Shown piece after piece: positions 33,640 to 43,565 of a stretch of 64,000 nucleotides of DNA (position 1 is its first letter; the number at the start of each line of letters is the position of its first letter). The DNA is from Amia ocellicauda (Eukaryota; Chordata; Actinopteri; Amiiformes; Amiidae). A program made the translations under genes and the position numbers. The stretch spans positions 55,827,940 to 55,891,939 of the forward strand of contig NC_089851.1 of assembly GCF_036373705.1 (NCBI RefSeq), given 5' to 3'. The notes beneath the pieces were generated by a model that saw only the letters and a program-made list of their open reading frames with translations, was not told the DNA's origin and ran no database searches.

Positions 33640-33850
33640 TGAGAGGCCTGGCCTCATTATGTCTCTTAAAGGCAGGCGGGCATTGATGCAACTTCCAGCA
33701 AAAAAAAAAAAAAAAAAATGGAGGGAGAAATTTCAGTACAGGAAAGGGTGTTGAAAGTAGCCGGGTAGGTGTAGAACACTTCATTTATATCTCCTCCAGA
33801 CAGAAAGAGTAATAAGAGCTATGATGAAGTTACCCAGGAGACATAAAAAT

Positions 33851-33941
33851 CTTGCAGCACCTGGTATTTCAAGGAGGTCTCCCATCCAAGTACTGACCAG
33901 GTCCTGCCCTGTTGAGCTTCCGAGATCGGACGAGATCGGGC
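33851..33941 (-). pseudogene. 5S rRNA 3' part, interrupted by the LINE
   Basis: Minus strand from CCCGATCTCGTCCGATC through GGAAGCTCAACAGGG to the GGTGCTGCAAG end. Its 5' portion lies on the far side of the LINE at 37670-37698. Confidence 0.85.
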
Positions 33942-34128
33942 ATGTTTTTTTTTTGTTTTTTTTTCTTTGTTTTTTTTTTTTTTTTTTTTTGATCTCAGAT
34001 TGTGCTGAACAACGGATCATTTTGTCGTTCACGTGCATAAAACAGCAAATTGTCATCATCGATCACAGGTAAATGTAAACCAAAAGCAATACTTAGAAAG
34101 TATAGAACAGACAGGAGTATCAAGAAAA

Positions 34129-36310
34129 TCATACAGAAAGAATCAGATCATCACCCATCAGTTTTACGATTACATTATTATATAAAAATATCTCTTTGAA
34201 ACGAGTCATGGCCCTCTCATCCCTCTTACAAAACGAATACACTGAATAGATATCCCGTTTCAGACTCAGTGTGAATAGGTGAACTACATCCAGTGTTTCA
34301 CCACTAAACAGAGATCGATTTCGCCTCTTGTAAACTGCATGTCGAGCATGACTAAGAAGAAAGTTAATGAATTCCACATTGACTTTGGGGAATACCCCGT
34401 GTAACCCAAATAAGAAAAGAGAATCCCAGGACACCGAGTGAAGGTCTTGTTGAATCTCCACATCAGCAAACCCATAGAACCCCTCTAACAACTGGTGTAG
34501 ATAAATCCCCAACCCCTTCAACTCTGCACACTGTACAAAAAAGTGCATAATGCCTTCCACCCGCTGCTGACACACTGAGCACAAACTAGTGTCTGCAAGA
34601 TGCAACTTATGGAGAAGCCACTGTGAAAATATGCAGTTGTGCCGCAACCTAAAGTTGAGATCCTCACAGTCAGGGGAATTAAAAGCAATACGTAAGTTCC
34701 TCCATAAGTAGGAAACAGACATGGTCGGGCACCTCCTCTGCCAAAGCAATTCAGACTCTGGCCGGACAAAAACGGCACGCAAGAGGGACAGATAAAACAA
34801 CTGTGTCACACAATCAAGAAAGGGGACAGGAAACTCCCTCCCCTGCAAAATAAATTGCGGGGCAGACCTTGTGGGACAAAGGATAGTGTTACACCCCTCA
34901 TTAATTACTCTTATCCAACTCTCAGGAAGAGCACGCTTAATGGTATCATACTCCACAGCCACGATTCTAAAAGGCACATCCTCATTCTTCTCCCAAACTG
35001 AGTCTGCAAATTGCCTGAGTGGGCAAAAACCCCTCCCAAACCACATACATGATATCCTGCACCCGAAGCACCCCCGCCTCCACAAAACACTGCACATAAA
35101 GGGACTTGCCACCTGATTGAAGCAAAGGGTTAAGAAAGAGTGGCTGATTAAGAATCTGCTCCCTACTATCAGGACTAAAAGACAGAGATGGCAAGAATTC
35201 GGCCCATGATAGCAACACTTCCTGATAAAACTGGGGAATACCCCGCAGCATAGAAGGTCGAAGACACATACACAAAATACTCTCACCCATCCCCAACCCC
35301 CCCCATTTATTAAAATAGTGCAGCAGAAACCCTTTCCACACACTACAATTCCCCCGGTCTAAAAAACGCTTCAGTACTACAATGCAAAAGCTCTTCTTCT
35401 TTAATGGCAGGTCTGCAAGCATCAACCCCCCCCTACGAACTTCCCCAATCATGGTGTTATAGCCAATTTTCGCCGGCTTACCCTCCCACAAAAACCTGCC
35501 CACTAAGCTTTTCACCTGCATCTCAACCCACTGAGGAAGCTCCATCACATTCAGCAAAAACCAGAGCCGGGAGAGCAACAGGCTATTAATAACCAGAACT
35601 CGACCTTTTAAAGTTAAAACTCTGCAAGACCAGAGATTTAAAATCGCCACTAATTTCTGGATCCTGCCCCGCCAGTTCAACTCCACAACCACCTCCTCCT
35701 CCAACCCAATGTACACTCCCAAAATCTGTAGCGCATCCCCCACCACCTTAAAAGGAATAGAAAGAGTAGACATTGCAACACTCGGATGAATGGCCAAAAT
35801 TTCTGATTTGCCTACATTCACCTTTGCCCCTGAAGCTGAGCAGTACATATCAAACACTGCCATCACTGTGGGAACACAAGTCAAACTAGAGAGCGTGAGA
35901 GTTGTATCGTCTGCATGTTGATAAAGAAGAGACTGAGTTATGCAATCAGGGATAGCAATACCCACAATCTCCCTATTCTGCTGTAAGGCCAAACTCAAAG
36001 GCTCCACCACCAGAGAATAAAGCAAAGCAGATAAAGGGCAACCCTGTCTTACCGACCTCTCCACTGGAAAAAAGTCTGTCAGGTACCCGTTGCATTTAAC
36101 CCGGCTATAAATACCTGTGTAAAAAATCCCAACCCAAGAAATAAAATGCTTACCAAACCCAAACCGCTGAAGCACCTCAAGAAGATAATCATGCTCTACC
36201 CTATCAAAAGCCTTCTCTTGATCGATCTTCAAGATATAGCCCTCCTGCTGCTCCTCCTTCAAATAAGGGACAGGACAGGCTGCTCTCCACGAGTCTCTCA
36301 ATCCCCTCAT
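34129..36310 (-). pseudogene. LINE ORF2, reverse transcriptase and C-terminal part
   Basis: The RT palm is intact in the sequence: KIDQEKAFDRVEHDYL (motif A aspartate), RQGCPLSALLYSLV, and YQHADDTTLTL with the ADD catalytic pair. A frameshift near 35000 (after GFLPTQAI) splits it from the C-terminal part (34129-35000), which carries a CSVCQQRVEGIMHFFVQC zinc motif and ends near LMGDDLILSV. The RT fingers region upstream of motif A is missing. The sequence is close to the copy at 83-2017. Confidence 0.85.
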
Positions 36311-37094
36311 TAAAATCCACCTCTTTCAAAAGTTGATTATTAAAACACCAAAGCCCAGGCCCCTTCTGCAATTTACAAAAATTAAGCTCAAAGGAAAAGA
36401 AAGCATGGTCACTGAAAGAAGTGTACCCATAAGAGACTTTCCCTATATTGCTCAAAAAAGAGCCATGACAGAGTCCAAAATCAATACGACTCTGCTTTAA
36501 AACATTTTGAACGATCTGTCTCCGAGAGAACTCTCTCTTGAATACATTCCTGCTACGCCAGAAATCAATGAACCCACTTTCGAAAAGCAACTGGCCCAAC
36601 CGATCCCTGGAACAATCCAATCTACTCATAGATACATTAAAATCCCACACCACCAGTACATTATCTCTTAACAAATGTTTCCCCAACCCCTCAAAAAAGG
36701 CAAAACAATCTCTCTGCTCATTAGGACAATAAACAGTCAACAACTCAAAACTAAATCCTTGAGTAGAAACAAGCAACTTCAAAAACCTCCCTTCTGAATC
36801 GCCTTCAACCCTTGAAACTGTCCCTGGAAAGCAAGATCTCACTAATACTGCCACCCCCCTCCTATGGTTAATGAAATTACTAAAAAATATCTGCCCATCC
36901 CACAAATGCTGAAAGCTCCGAACCAAATCATCGTCCCAAAAGGTTTCCTGCAAACAAACCATATCCGTTTTACGGACAGTAGAAAACAGCTTCTGTAACT
37001 TGCCCAAGTCACGCAACCCATTCATGTTGAGTGAAAGACAAGAAACCATAATGAAAACAAAAAAACAAAGTCCACAATTCAAACCCATCATCAA
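36204..37094 (-). pseudogene. LINE ORF2, apurinic endonuclease domain
   Basis: Endonuclease motifs in order: LNMNGLRD, CLQETFW, VYCPNEQ, VVWDFNVSMSRLD (usually GDFN), SRIDFGL and SFSDHAFF. This domain nicks the target, here presumably the 5S gene. It ends by running out of frame into the RT part at about 36210-36310. A stretch of a few hundred codons between them is deleted compared with a normal Tx1 ORF2. Confidence 0.85.
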
Positions 37095-37619
37095 GCTTCC
37101 TCTTCTTGCAAAACCTCAAATCCACCCCTTTCAACTTTACTTGCCTGCAAAAGCTTGACCTGCTTGGTCTTGTGCTTAACCCTGGAAGTAATATTTTTCA
37201 GACAGGGCTTGACCACGACCCTCTTCCTTTTCGGCAACAATTGCAAGCATGTTCCTGACTGACCCCCTTGATGTACCACACCACTCTCAGCTGCCATCCA
37301 TAGATTCACAGTGGCAGTACATGGGCTTTTTGCGACACCCCAAACATGATGGGGCAGTGCAGCGTCGAACAGAATGGCCCTGTACCCCACAATCAAAGCA
37401 AATAAAGGAAGGGCAATTCTTCATCAAGTGGTCAGGGGACAAACAGAGGGAGCAAATTTTATGCTGGTTATTATGCAGAACCCGGAAGTGTCTAAGTCCC
37501 TCAGCAGTCATGAACTTGGCACTATAGGGAAGGGATGAAACATATAAAACAAATACAAAATAAATAAAACTACAATTTCGAAGTGTTTTCCACAAAGAGA
37601 GCAGTGTGCCGAAACACAC
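37091..37619 (-). pseudogene. LINE ORF1 (CCHC zinc-knuckle protein)
   Basis: It contains two to three closely spaced knuckles: CSLCLSPDHLMKNCP, CFDCGVQGHSVRRC and CLGCRKKPMYCHC. A lysine/arginine-rich C-terminal tail is read in a neighbouring frame (KRKRVVVKPCLKN). ORF1 proteins of this type bind LINE RNA. The change of frame near 37300 suggests damage. Confidence 0.7.
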
Positions 37620-37669
37620 TGCCTCCTCTCACAAACTCGCCAAACCGGTCCGGTCACTCCCACAATCAA

Positions 37670-37698
37670 GGCGCATTCAGGACGGTGTGGCCGCAAGC
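37670..37698 (-). pseudogene. 5S rRNA 5' fragment, other side of the LINE
   Basis: GCTTGCGGCCACACCGTCCT then GAATGCGCC, which joins the 3' part at 33851-33941 across the LINE. Only GCC/CC is shared at the junction, so the target duplication is very short or absent. Confidence 0.85.
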
Positions 37699-37903
37699 CA
37701 AGAGGCCTGGCTGCATGATGTCTCTTAAAGGCAGGTGGGTATTGACGCAACCTGCAGCAAAAAAAAAAAAAATGGACGGAACAATGTCAGTACAGGAAAG
37801 GGTGTTGAAAGTAGCCGGGTAGGTGTAGAACACTTCATTTATATCTCCTCCAGACAGAAAGAGTAATAAGAGCTATGATGAAGTTACCCAGGAGACATAA
37901 AAA

Positions 37904-38021
37904 GCTTGCAGCACCTGGTATTTCAAGGAGGTCTCCCATCCAAGTACCGACCAGGCGCTGCCCTGTTGAGCTTCCGAGATCGGACGAGATCGGGCGCGTT
38001 CAGGACGGTGTGGCCGTAAGC
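37904..38021 (-). rRNA. 5S rRNA gene copy, best preserved
   Basis: 118-bp full 5S on the minus strand: GCTTACGGCCACACCGTCCT, GAACGCGCCCGATCTCGTCC, GATCTCGGAAGCTCAACAGG, TTGGATGGGAGACC, ending GGTGCTGCAAGCTTTTT with a Pol III terminator. The 5' end and box A region are canonical. A few changes (CAGCGCCTGGTCGG, CTTGAAATACC) leave function open. Confidence 0.8.
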
Positions 38022-38139
38022 CAAGAGCCCTGGCTGCATGATGTCTCTTAAAGGCAGACTAGGTTTTGGCTTGTGCGGGGCGCGATATAAGGCCGCTATA
38101 CAAGTGATAGCTCATAGAGGATCTTTCATTATGGGTCAT

Positions 38140-38668
38140 GAAGGTGGAAGAGGGAGGATTCTATGTAACGCTGCCTAGTAACGCGTCCCTCGACATTTAT
38201 CCTAACAACACCATTTCTAGTTTTACGGTCAAATTTGTAAAACCTATAGAACTACAGGGTACCTGGGAGGTGGGGTTGTCAGAATACAGTATCCCCACAC
38301 TTGGGCTGTAGTACGTGATGGAGACTCTGTCTTTTCAATTTTGGACATCGGAATTAACAAATAGTGGACTTTCGTATTAAAAACGGCTATTATGAAAATA
38401 TTGAAAAATTATTAGAAGAGATGAACAAACAGATCTCTGTAGGGAAACAACCTGTCAGATTACATTACAGTTCGATTAAAAATAAAGTTTACATGGAGGC
38501 CGCGCCTACGATAAGATTTAAAACCAGCGGTAACCTAGGCCGGATTTTAGGGTTTTACGCCAACAATGAGGATGAATTTAAGGATATAATAGCTCCATAC
38601 CCCGCGGATATCCGCGCAGGATTTTACACCCTTTATGTCTACACGGACATCATTTCACACCATTAGGG
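38140..38668 (+). pseudogene. Polinton/Maverick-type gene fragment
   Basis: From 38140 a frame reads GGFYVTLPSNASLDIYPNNT and LQGTWEVGLSEYSIPTLG, hits a stop at about 38310, then reads on in shifted frames to an open stretch 38364-38666 with YYENIEKLLEEMNKQISVG and FKTSGNLGRILGFY. The FYVTLPSN...YPNN...W-E-V-G pattern is one I associate with a structural-type gene of Polinton (Maverick) elements. The stop, frame changes and abrupt end show a dead fragment. No integrase, polymerase B or long terminal repeat of such an element is present. Confidence 0.55.
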
Positions 38669-39469
38669 CCTGGAGGTAATAAAACCCTTTGAAGCGGGTG
38701 AGAGCCGAAATCCCGAAATAGAGCTATGAACCCAGGCCAACCGGCGATTCCAAAAGATGGCATGGATTGACATCAGGCATAAATCGAGCCTCCTCCAATA
38801 GGAGACTGGGGGCTGAAACTGAAATCCAATCTCACAAACTCAAGAACCAATCACCTATGATCTATCAGGCATAAAAAGTAAAGCACAGCACTTCTTCTCT
38901 CTCTCTCTCTCTCTCACCTGAACCGGTAACTCGCTGCCTCAACTCAACTCTTTTGCCAGAACCGGAACCCGAAACCAACCAAGTCTTTGCTGGCAACAGA
39001 AGAGTTTAACTGGGAGAAGGAGATTGAGCTGTATGAAGAATTCTTTTAAAGGACTTTATTTAGTAAAGTACTTTAGAAACTGCGCATGCCCGCCTATACC
39101 CATCTGATCAGTGGAGTTTTACAGCTGGACAATCGACTGCAATACGAAAGTGTTCAGTCATTTAAATAGCTATTGAGTCTTAAGAAACTTGACCCTTGGA
39201 AACGAACAGGGCCCTGCTTTCCTCAAAGATTTTGTCTTCAAGTAACTACGGTGGAAAATCCTACTTACAAAGAAGACATCCTGTGCACAAACTTGGAGCC
39301 TTCAAACCAGTGGAAAATCTGTTTGGAAAAGACTCTATTTTCGCGAAACCCCAACTTCCAGGTGGATCAACTGAGTGGAAGTTATTGGACAAAGCCGAAC
39401 CAGACTGCCTTCCAGTTTTGAGTCCAGAGCCCTAACCACTACTCCATCTACATACATTACCCTGAATGC
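38669..39469. other. Unassigned; (TC)n at 38895-38915
   Basis: GCATAAAAAG (38871) followed by (TC)n and a C-rich stretch resembles a promoter/LTR but lacks paired ends. No coding homology was recognised. Confidence 0.35.
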
Positions 39470-40016
39470 CTACAGCTTCCAATTTGAGGATCAGTCTTTG
39501 GTGTGGAACCTTATCAAAAGCTTTTTTGAAATCTAAATATATCATATCATATGCTTTCACCTGATCTACAGCTGCAACTGCATTTTCAAAAAATTCTAAT
39601 AAATTAGTAAGTCATGATCTGCCTCATCTAAACCCATGTCGACTATCTCCAAGAATATGGTTTTCATTAAGATGCTCCTCTATTTTCTGTCTAATCATTT
39701 TTTCCAACATTTGCAGTGGTGCAGTGGATTGGTATGAAATTCGCTGTCTTCCAGTCAGTTGGCACATCCCCTGTTCTAAGTGTCATTTGGAATATTTGAG
39801 TTAGCGGCCTATAAATAATTTCCCTAATTTCTTTAAGTACCATTGGAAATATCCCATCTGGCCCAGGTGATTTGTTTGTTTTTAATTCTGCTAGTCCCTT
39901 TAGTACCTCCTCCTCATTTATCCTGATCTCTTGTTCAAAAGTTTCACCCACAAAGATTCTGTTCCGTTACTGGGATGTAATTTGAGTTCTTCTGCCTCAA
40001 TGTCATTTTTCACGTA
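39470..40016 (-). mobile_element. CR1-like LINE fragment with internal deletion
   Basis: Minus strand EEEVLKGLAELKTNKSPGPD, then TGDVPTDWKTANFIPIH, matches the plus-strand copy at 44664. At about 39715 the sequence skips forward, losing the RT segment that contains the NYRPISL motif. It continues in other frames to a KAFDKVP-like part and then ends. The right side is cut at 40016 by a Tc1-like insertion. Confidence 0.75.
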
Positions 40017-40072
40017 TACAGTGAGGGAAAAAAGTATTTGATCCCCTGCTGATTTTGTACGTTTGCTCACTG

Positions 40073-40880
40073 TTATGACCCCAAGTGGCTGATGTAAGGG
40101 GATAAGAGGAACATAACATAAAACACACAAATGCAGTAGTGGGAGAGTGAAGGGAGTGCAAAAACCAACACAATATCAATAAGATATATATATATATATA
40201 TATAAGAAGGGTTTATTTACAATGGGGAGGGGAGTATGTACAAGTATGTACAGTATACAAAAACACGTGATGATAATGGTACAAATAATGAACAAATATA
40301 CAGAGGAAAACACCCTGGGCGGTGTCGGCTAACACTGAAACAAAACAAAACCTATCTAAGCTAGTCTAAAAGAGTAAACCACTACCTGACTTGTAGGATG
40401 ACCCTAACTAGCTACACTAACTAAACTATCTAAACCTAACAACTAGTACAGAGGGGTGATCACCGCCCCTACCTAAATACCTAATGTGCTAGACAACATA
40501 CATCCCTACGTGTAACCGTGTAAACCCATGGGTATCTCACCTATCTACCCGTTCTCCCCTGAACAGAGCACAATACAGAATACAATGTAAACGGAAACAA
40601 AACAGAGAAGAAACAGTGGATATTTACACAAGGAAAAACAATCAATCACAAAGGTATTTTAAACAAACAGACAGGGTAGCAACATGAAATGGCATTGCAA
40701 TCGGTAGTCTCTCGTAATGGAGGAATGACGGGGTATTTAAGCAGTAGTTGGAGACATCTGATTGGACAGGAACAGCACGGAACAGCGGGGTTGAGTGACG
40801 GGGACGAGAGCCAATCACAGCGGGACACCTGCGTACAATAGGGATAGGAGGAGAACAGACACAGAGCACACGCACGTAAC
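40073..40880 (-). repeat. 3' LTR region of the Gmr1-like element (inner limit approximate)
   Basis: Begins TGTTATGACCCC on the plus strand. It contains a (TA)n tract at 40187-40204. The inner boundary is set where RNase H homology stops (about 40885). Confidence 0.5.
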
Positions 40881-40884
40881 GATC

Positions 40885-42133
40885 AGTGTATACAACAATC
40901 GGCAGAGCACTGGAACCAATATAAACTTCAAATAACTGCAATGCTAATAATAATGCTAATTCTTCCTGCTTGATTGTGGAGTAATTGACTTTGCACTTAT
41001 TGAATTTCTGTGAGAAATAACACACAGGGTGATCAACACCATCACCACCCCCCTGTAACAGGACAGCAGCCGCACCTCGAGCACTCGCATCCACCTCCAA
41101 CTTGAAAGGACGTCCAAAGTCAGGGGCAGCGAGAACAGGAGTACTGCACAGGAGTGCTTTAGCCTGCTCAAAAACATCCTGGCATTCATCGGACCAAACA
41201 AATGCAGACGAGGGACTAAGGAGACTGGTGAGTGGAGCGACTACCGCAGAAAAGTTTCTACAAAAACTACGATAGTAGCCCGCCATGCCTAGAAAACGCT
41301 GCAACTCGCACCGGGTCGTGGGCATGGGGAAGGAGACAATAGCAGATACCTTGGCGTCCAGTGGACGCACCTGACCGTGGCCAACCTGTTTGCCAAGGTA
41401 GGAAACCGTAGCTTTTCCAAATTCACATTTAGCCAGGTTGAGTGTTAATGACGCCTGTGCGAAACGCTCAAATACAGCTCGTAACGTCATGATATGAGAC
41501 GACCAGTCGGATGAATAAACAACTAAGTCATCCAGATATGCATCACAGTGTGGAACGTCAGACAAGATTAAATTCACCAAATGCTGAAAAGTGGCAGGAG
41601 CGTTGCGCATGCCGAAGGGCATGACAGAGTACTGCAGAAAGTTATCTGGGGTCACGAGGGGTTAATGGTACTTGCCAGTAACCTTTCAGGAGATCCAGCT
41701 TACTGACAAAGATGGCGGAGCCAACCTTATCTATGCAATCATCTAATCTTGGTAACGGGAATGAATCTGGGACAGTCACAGCATTCACCTTCCGGTAATC
41801 CGTACAAAATTGGTAGGTACCGTTGGGTTTAGGGACCAAAATACAAGGGGAACTCCAGGGACTAGAACTCGGCGTAGCAAGGCCATTTTCTAGCAGATAT
41901 GCTACCTCCTGTTTCATGATGTCCCTTTTGGTAGAATTAATGTGATAGGCATGTTGTTTAATAGGAGCAGCATTTCCCACGTTTAAATTGTGTTCCAAAA
42001 CTGTAGTGCGAGTGGGGACATCACCGAAAAGACAGGGGAAATCCTGGATTAATTCCATAATGTCCTCTCTTTGTTCACTAGGTAGATGGGCTAATTGGGA
42101 AGGGAAAACCAGCAACATTTCAGAATTAAGCAA
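40885..42133 (-). pseudogene. Reverse transcriptase and RNase H of the Gmr1-like element
   Basis: From the linker (FPCLFGDVPTRTTVLEHNL) through RT: SPWSSPCILVPKPNGTYQFC, DYRKVNAVTVPDSFPLPRLD, SKLDLLKGYWQVPLT (motif A aspartate), and after a frame break at about 41645, FLQYSVMPFGMRNAPATFQH and YLDDLVVYS (catalytic YLDD). RNase H follows (FKLEVDASARGAAAVLLQ, VCYFSQKFNKCKVNYSTIKQ). It is cut after VVYTD, before the final RNase H residues, where LTR sequence begins. Catalytic residues are present, but the frameshift and truncation disable it. Confidence 0.85.
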
Positions 42134-42139
42134 CCGAGC

Positions 42140-42541
42140 TCACTGCTGAGGAGTGTTTCGCAATACCAAGCCATCCTCATCACCAAAACTAACCTCCATA
42201 GTGTCAACCACAGAGGCTGGGACAGCAGAGCAGACATCGGGCTCTGCAATCTTCTCTGACGACTTTACTGGAGGGGTCAGTCTCGAGTGATATAACTTTA
42301 ACATGTTAATGTGGCACACTCGAGACTGGCGTCTGCGGTCGGGAGTTCGAATCACATAATCAGTGTCACTTAACTTTTTATCAACCAGGTATGGACCTGA
42401 AAACCGGGCAGAGAGGGAGGACCCTGGAATATGCAACAAAACCAGAACCTGGTCACCTGGCTGTAGAGAACGTGTGACCAGGTTCTGGTTTTGTTGCCTC
42501 CGCATCCGCACCCGTATTGGCGGCCTCCGCGCTGCCCACAC
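42140..42541 (-). pseudogene. Integrase C-terminal GPY/F-type domain, upstream of RT
   Basis: It contains LQPGDQVLVLLHIPGSSLSA, RFSGPYLVDKKLSDTDYVIR and SRVCHINMLKLYH, the standard end of a Gypsy integrase. The integrase core (HHCC and DDE) is deleted. The stop at 42140 is almost abutted by the RT linker, so the gene order INT-RT is visible directly. Confidence 0.82.
42433..42497. repeat. Perfect 24-bp inverted repeat at a deletion junction
   Basis: GCAACAAAACCAGAACCTGG plus TCAC (42433-42456) is the exact reverse complement of 42474-42497, with a 17-bp spacer. One arm encodes PGDQVLVLL of integrase; the other sits at the end of the gag frame. Confidence 0.9.
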
Positions 42542-42840
42542 TCTCCTTCAGACCGGGCACGGGCCGCACTGCCGGGGCCGCCGTGCGCATCACCGGGGTG
42601 ACTGGGGCAGGGGCAGGATCAGGGACACGGGCAGGATCAGGCAACACCGGAGGCACAACGAGCACTTGTCCTTCCACCAACTTATCCATGACGATCTGTC
42701 TAAGCTGAGCTTTAACAATGTTCCTCGAAACTGTGAAACAGAAGTGATCCGCTAAAGCATATAAATCAGCCTTGCGACACACATCAAGCTGATCCAGAGA
42801 CGGGACACTCAGAAAAGTACTTAAATCAAAACTGGCCATA
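42478..42840 (-). pseudogene. gag N-terminus of the Gmr1-like element
   Basis: Starts at MASFDLSTFLSVPSLDQLDV (42840 side) and continues through LYALADHFCFTVSRN and a proline/alanine-rich stretch (LPDPARVPDPAPAPVTP). It is then fused at the palindrome to the integrase end. Capsid, nucleocapsid, protease and integrase core are all gone. Confidence 0.7.
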
Positions 42841-42957
42841 ATTGTGACAAAATACACCACAAAAACCAATACCAATAATATAAACACACCACCTGCACAG
42901 CACAACACCCACACAAACACTACCACTATTTGCATGCAACTACGGGAAAGAATATAA

Positions 42958-42975
42958 CTCCCGGACGAGCCCCCA
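42958..42975 (-). promoter_or_regulatory. Primer binding site for tRNA-Pro
   Basis: Minus strand TGGGGGCTCGTCCGGGAG matches 17 of 18 bases of the tRNA-Pro primer site known from many vertebrate retroelements. It lies 4 bp inside the 5' LTR end (GTCGTAACA). Confidence 0.8.
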
Positions 42976-43205
42976 ATTATGTTACGACCCCAAGTGGCTG
43001 ATGTAAGGGGATAAGAGGAACCCACCTGCACACAACAAAGAAAAAAGAAATGACAAAGAAATGATAAGTCTATAATTTTAATGGTAGGTGTATTTTAACA
43101 GTGAGAGACAGAATAACAACAAAAAAATCCAGAAAAACGCATTTCAAAAAAGTTATACATTGATTTGCATGTTAATGAGGGAAATAAGTATTTGACCCCT
43201 TCGAC

Positions 43206-43565
43206 TTAGTACGTGGTGGCAAAACCCTTGTTGGCAATCACAGAGGTCAGACGTTTCTTGTAGTTGGCCATCAGGTTTGCACACATCTCAGGAGGGATTT
43301 TGTCCCAATCCTCTTTGCAGATCCTCTCCAAGTCATTAAGGTTTCGAGGCTGACGTTTGGCAACTCGAACCTTCAGCTCCCTCCACAGATTGTCTATGGG
43401 ATTAAGGTCTGGAGACTGGCTAGGCCACGCCAGGACCTTAATGTGCTTCTTCTTGAACCACTCCTTTGTTGCCTTGGCTGTGTGTTTTGGGTCAATGTCA
43501 TGCTGGAATACCCATCCATGACCCATTTCCAATGCCCTGGCTGAGGGAAGGAGGTTCTCACCCAA
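43206..43565 (-). pseudogene. Tc1-like transposase, C-terminal part
   Basis: It encodes the last 119 residues with the second catalytic aspartate ([18 protein letters not shown]) and the C-terminal [18 protein letters not shown]. The third catalytic position, normally E in NPIENLW, reads D here. A frame change at about 43565 separates it from the upstream part ([15 protein letters not shown], 43575-43760). Further N-terminal pieces occur up to about 44180 with deletions. Confidence 0.8.

Larger units (their letters stand above)
33942..37669 (-). mobile_element. Tx1-clade LINE inserted in a 5S rRNA gene, 3.7 kb
   Basis: The element reads on the minus strand from a 5' end at 37669 (TTGATTGTGGGAGTGACC) through ORF1 and an endonuclease-RT ORF2 to an A-rich tail ending ACATG at 33942. 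It is embedded in one 5S gene split between 37670-37698 and 33851-33941. ORF2 has lost a block between endonuclease and RT and carries a frameshift, so the copy is dead. The whole insertion lies inside a small 5S array. Confidence 0.9.
40073..43050 (-). mobile_element. Gmr1-like Ty3/Gypsy retrotransposon, internally rearranged
   Basis: Shared 42-bp LTR sequence (GACCCCAAGTGGCTGATGTA and onward) occurs at 40076 and 42986. Between them, reading on the minus strand: primer site, gag start, a palindromic junction, integrase C-terminus, RT and RNase H. Finding the integrase end upstream of RT is the hallmark of the Gmr1 group, originally described from cod; most Ty3/Gypsy elements have RT before integrase. 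The 3' LTR (40073 to about 40880) is long and the 5' LTR is cut to about 55-70 bp. Confidence 0.85.

Noticed and set aside
33950-33992. Poly-T run as a Pol III terminator for 5S
   Set aside because: It is the reverse complement of the LINE A-rich tail inserted in the 5S gene.
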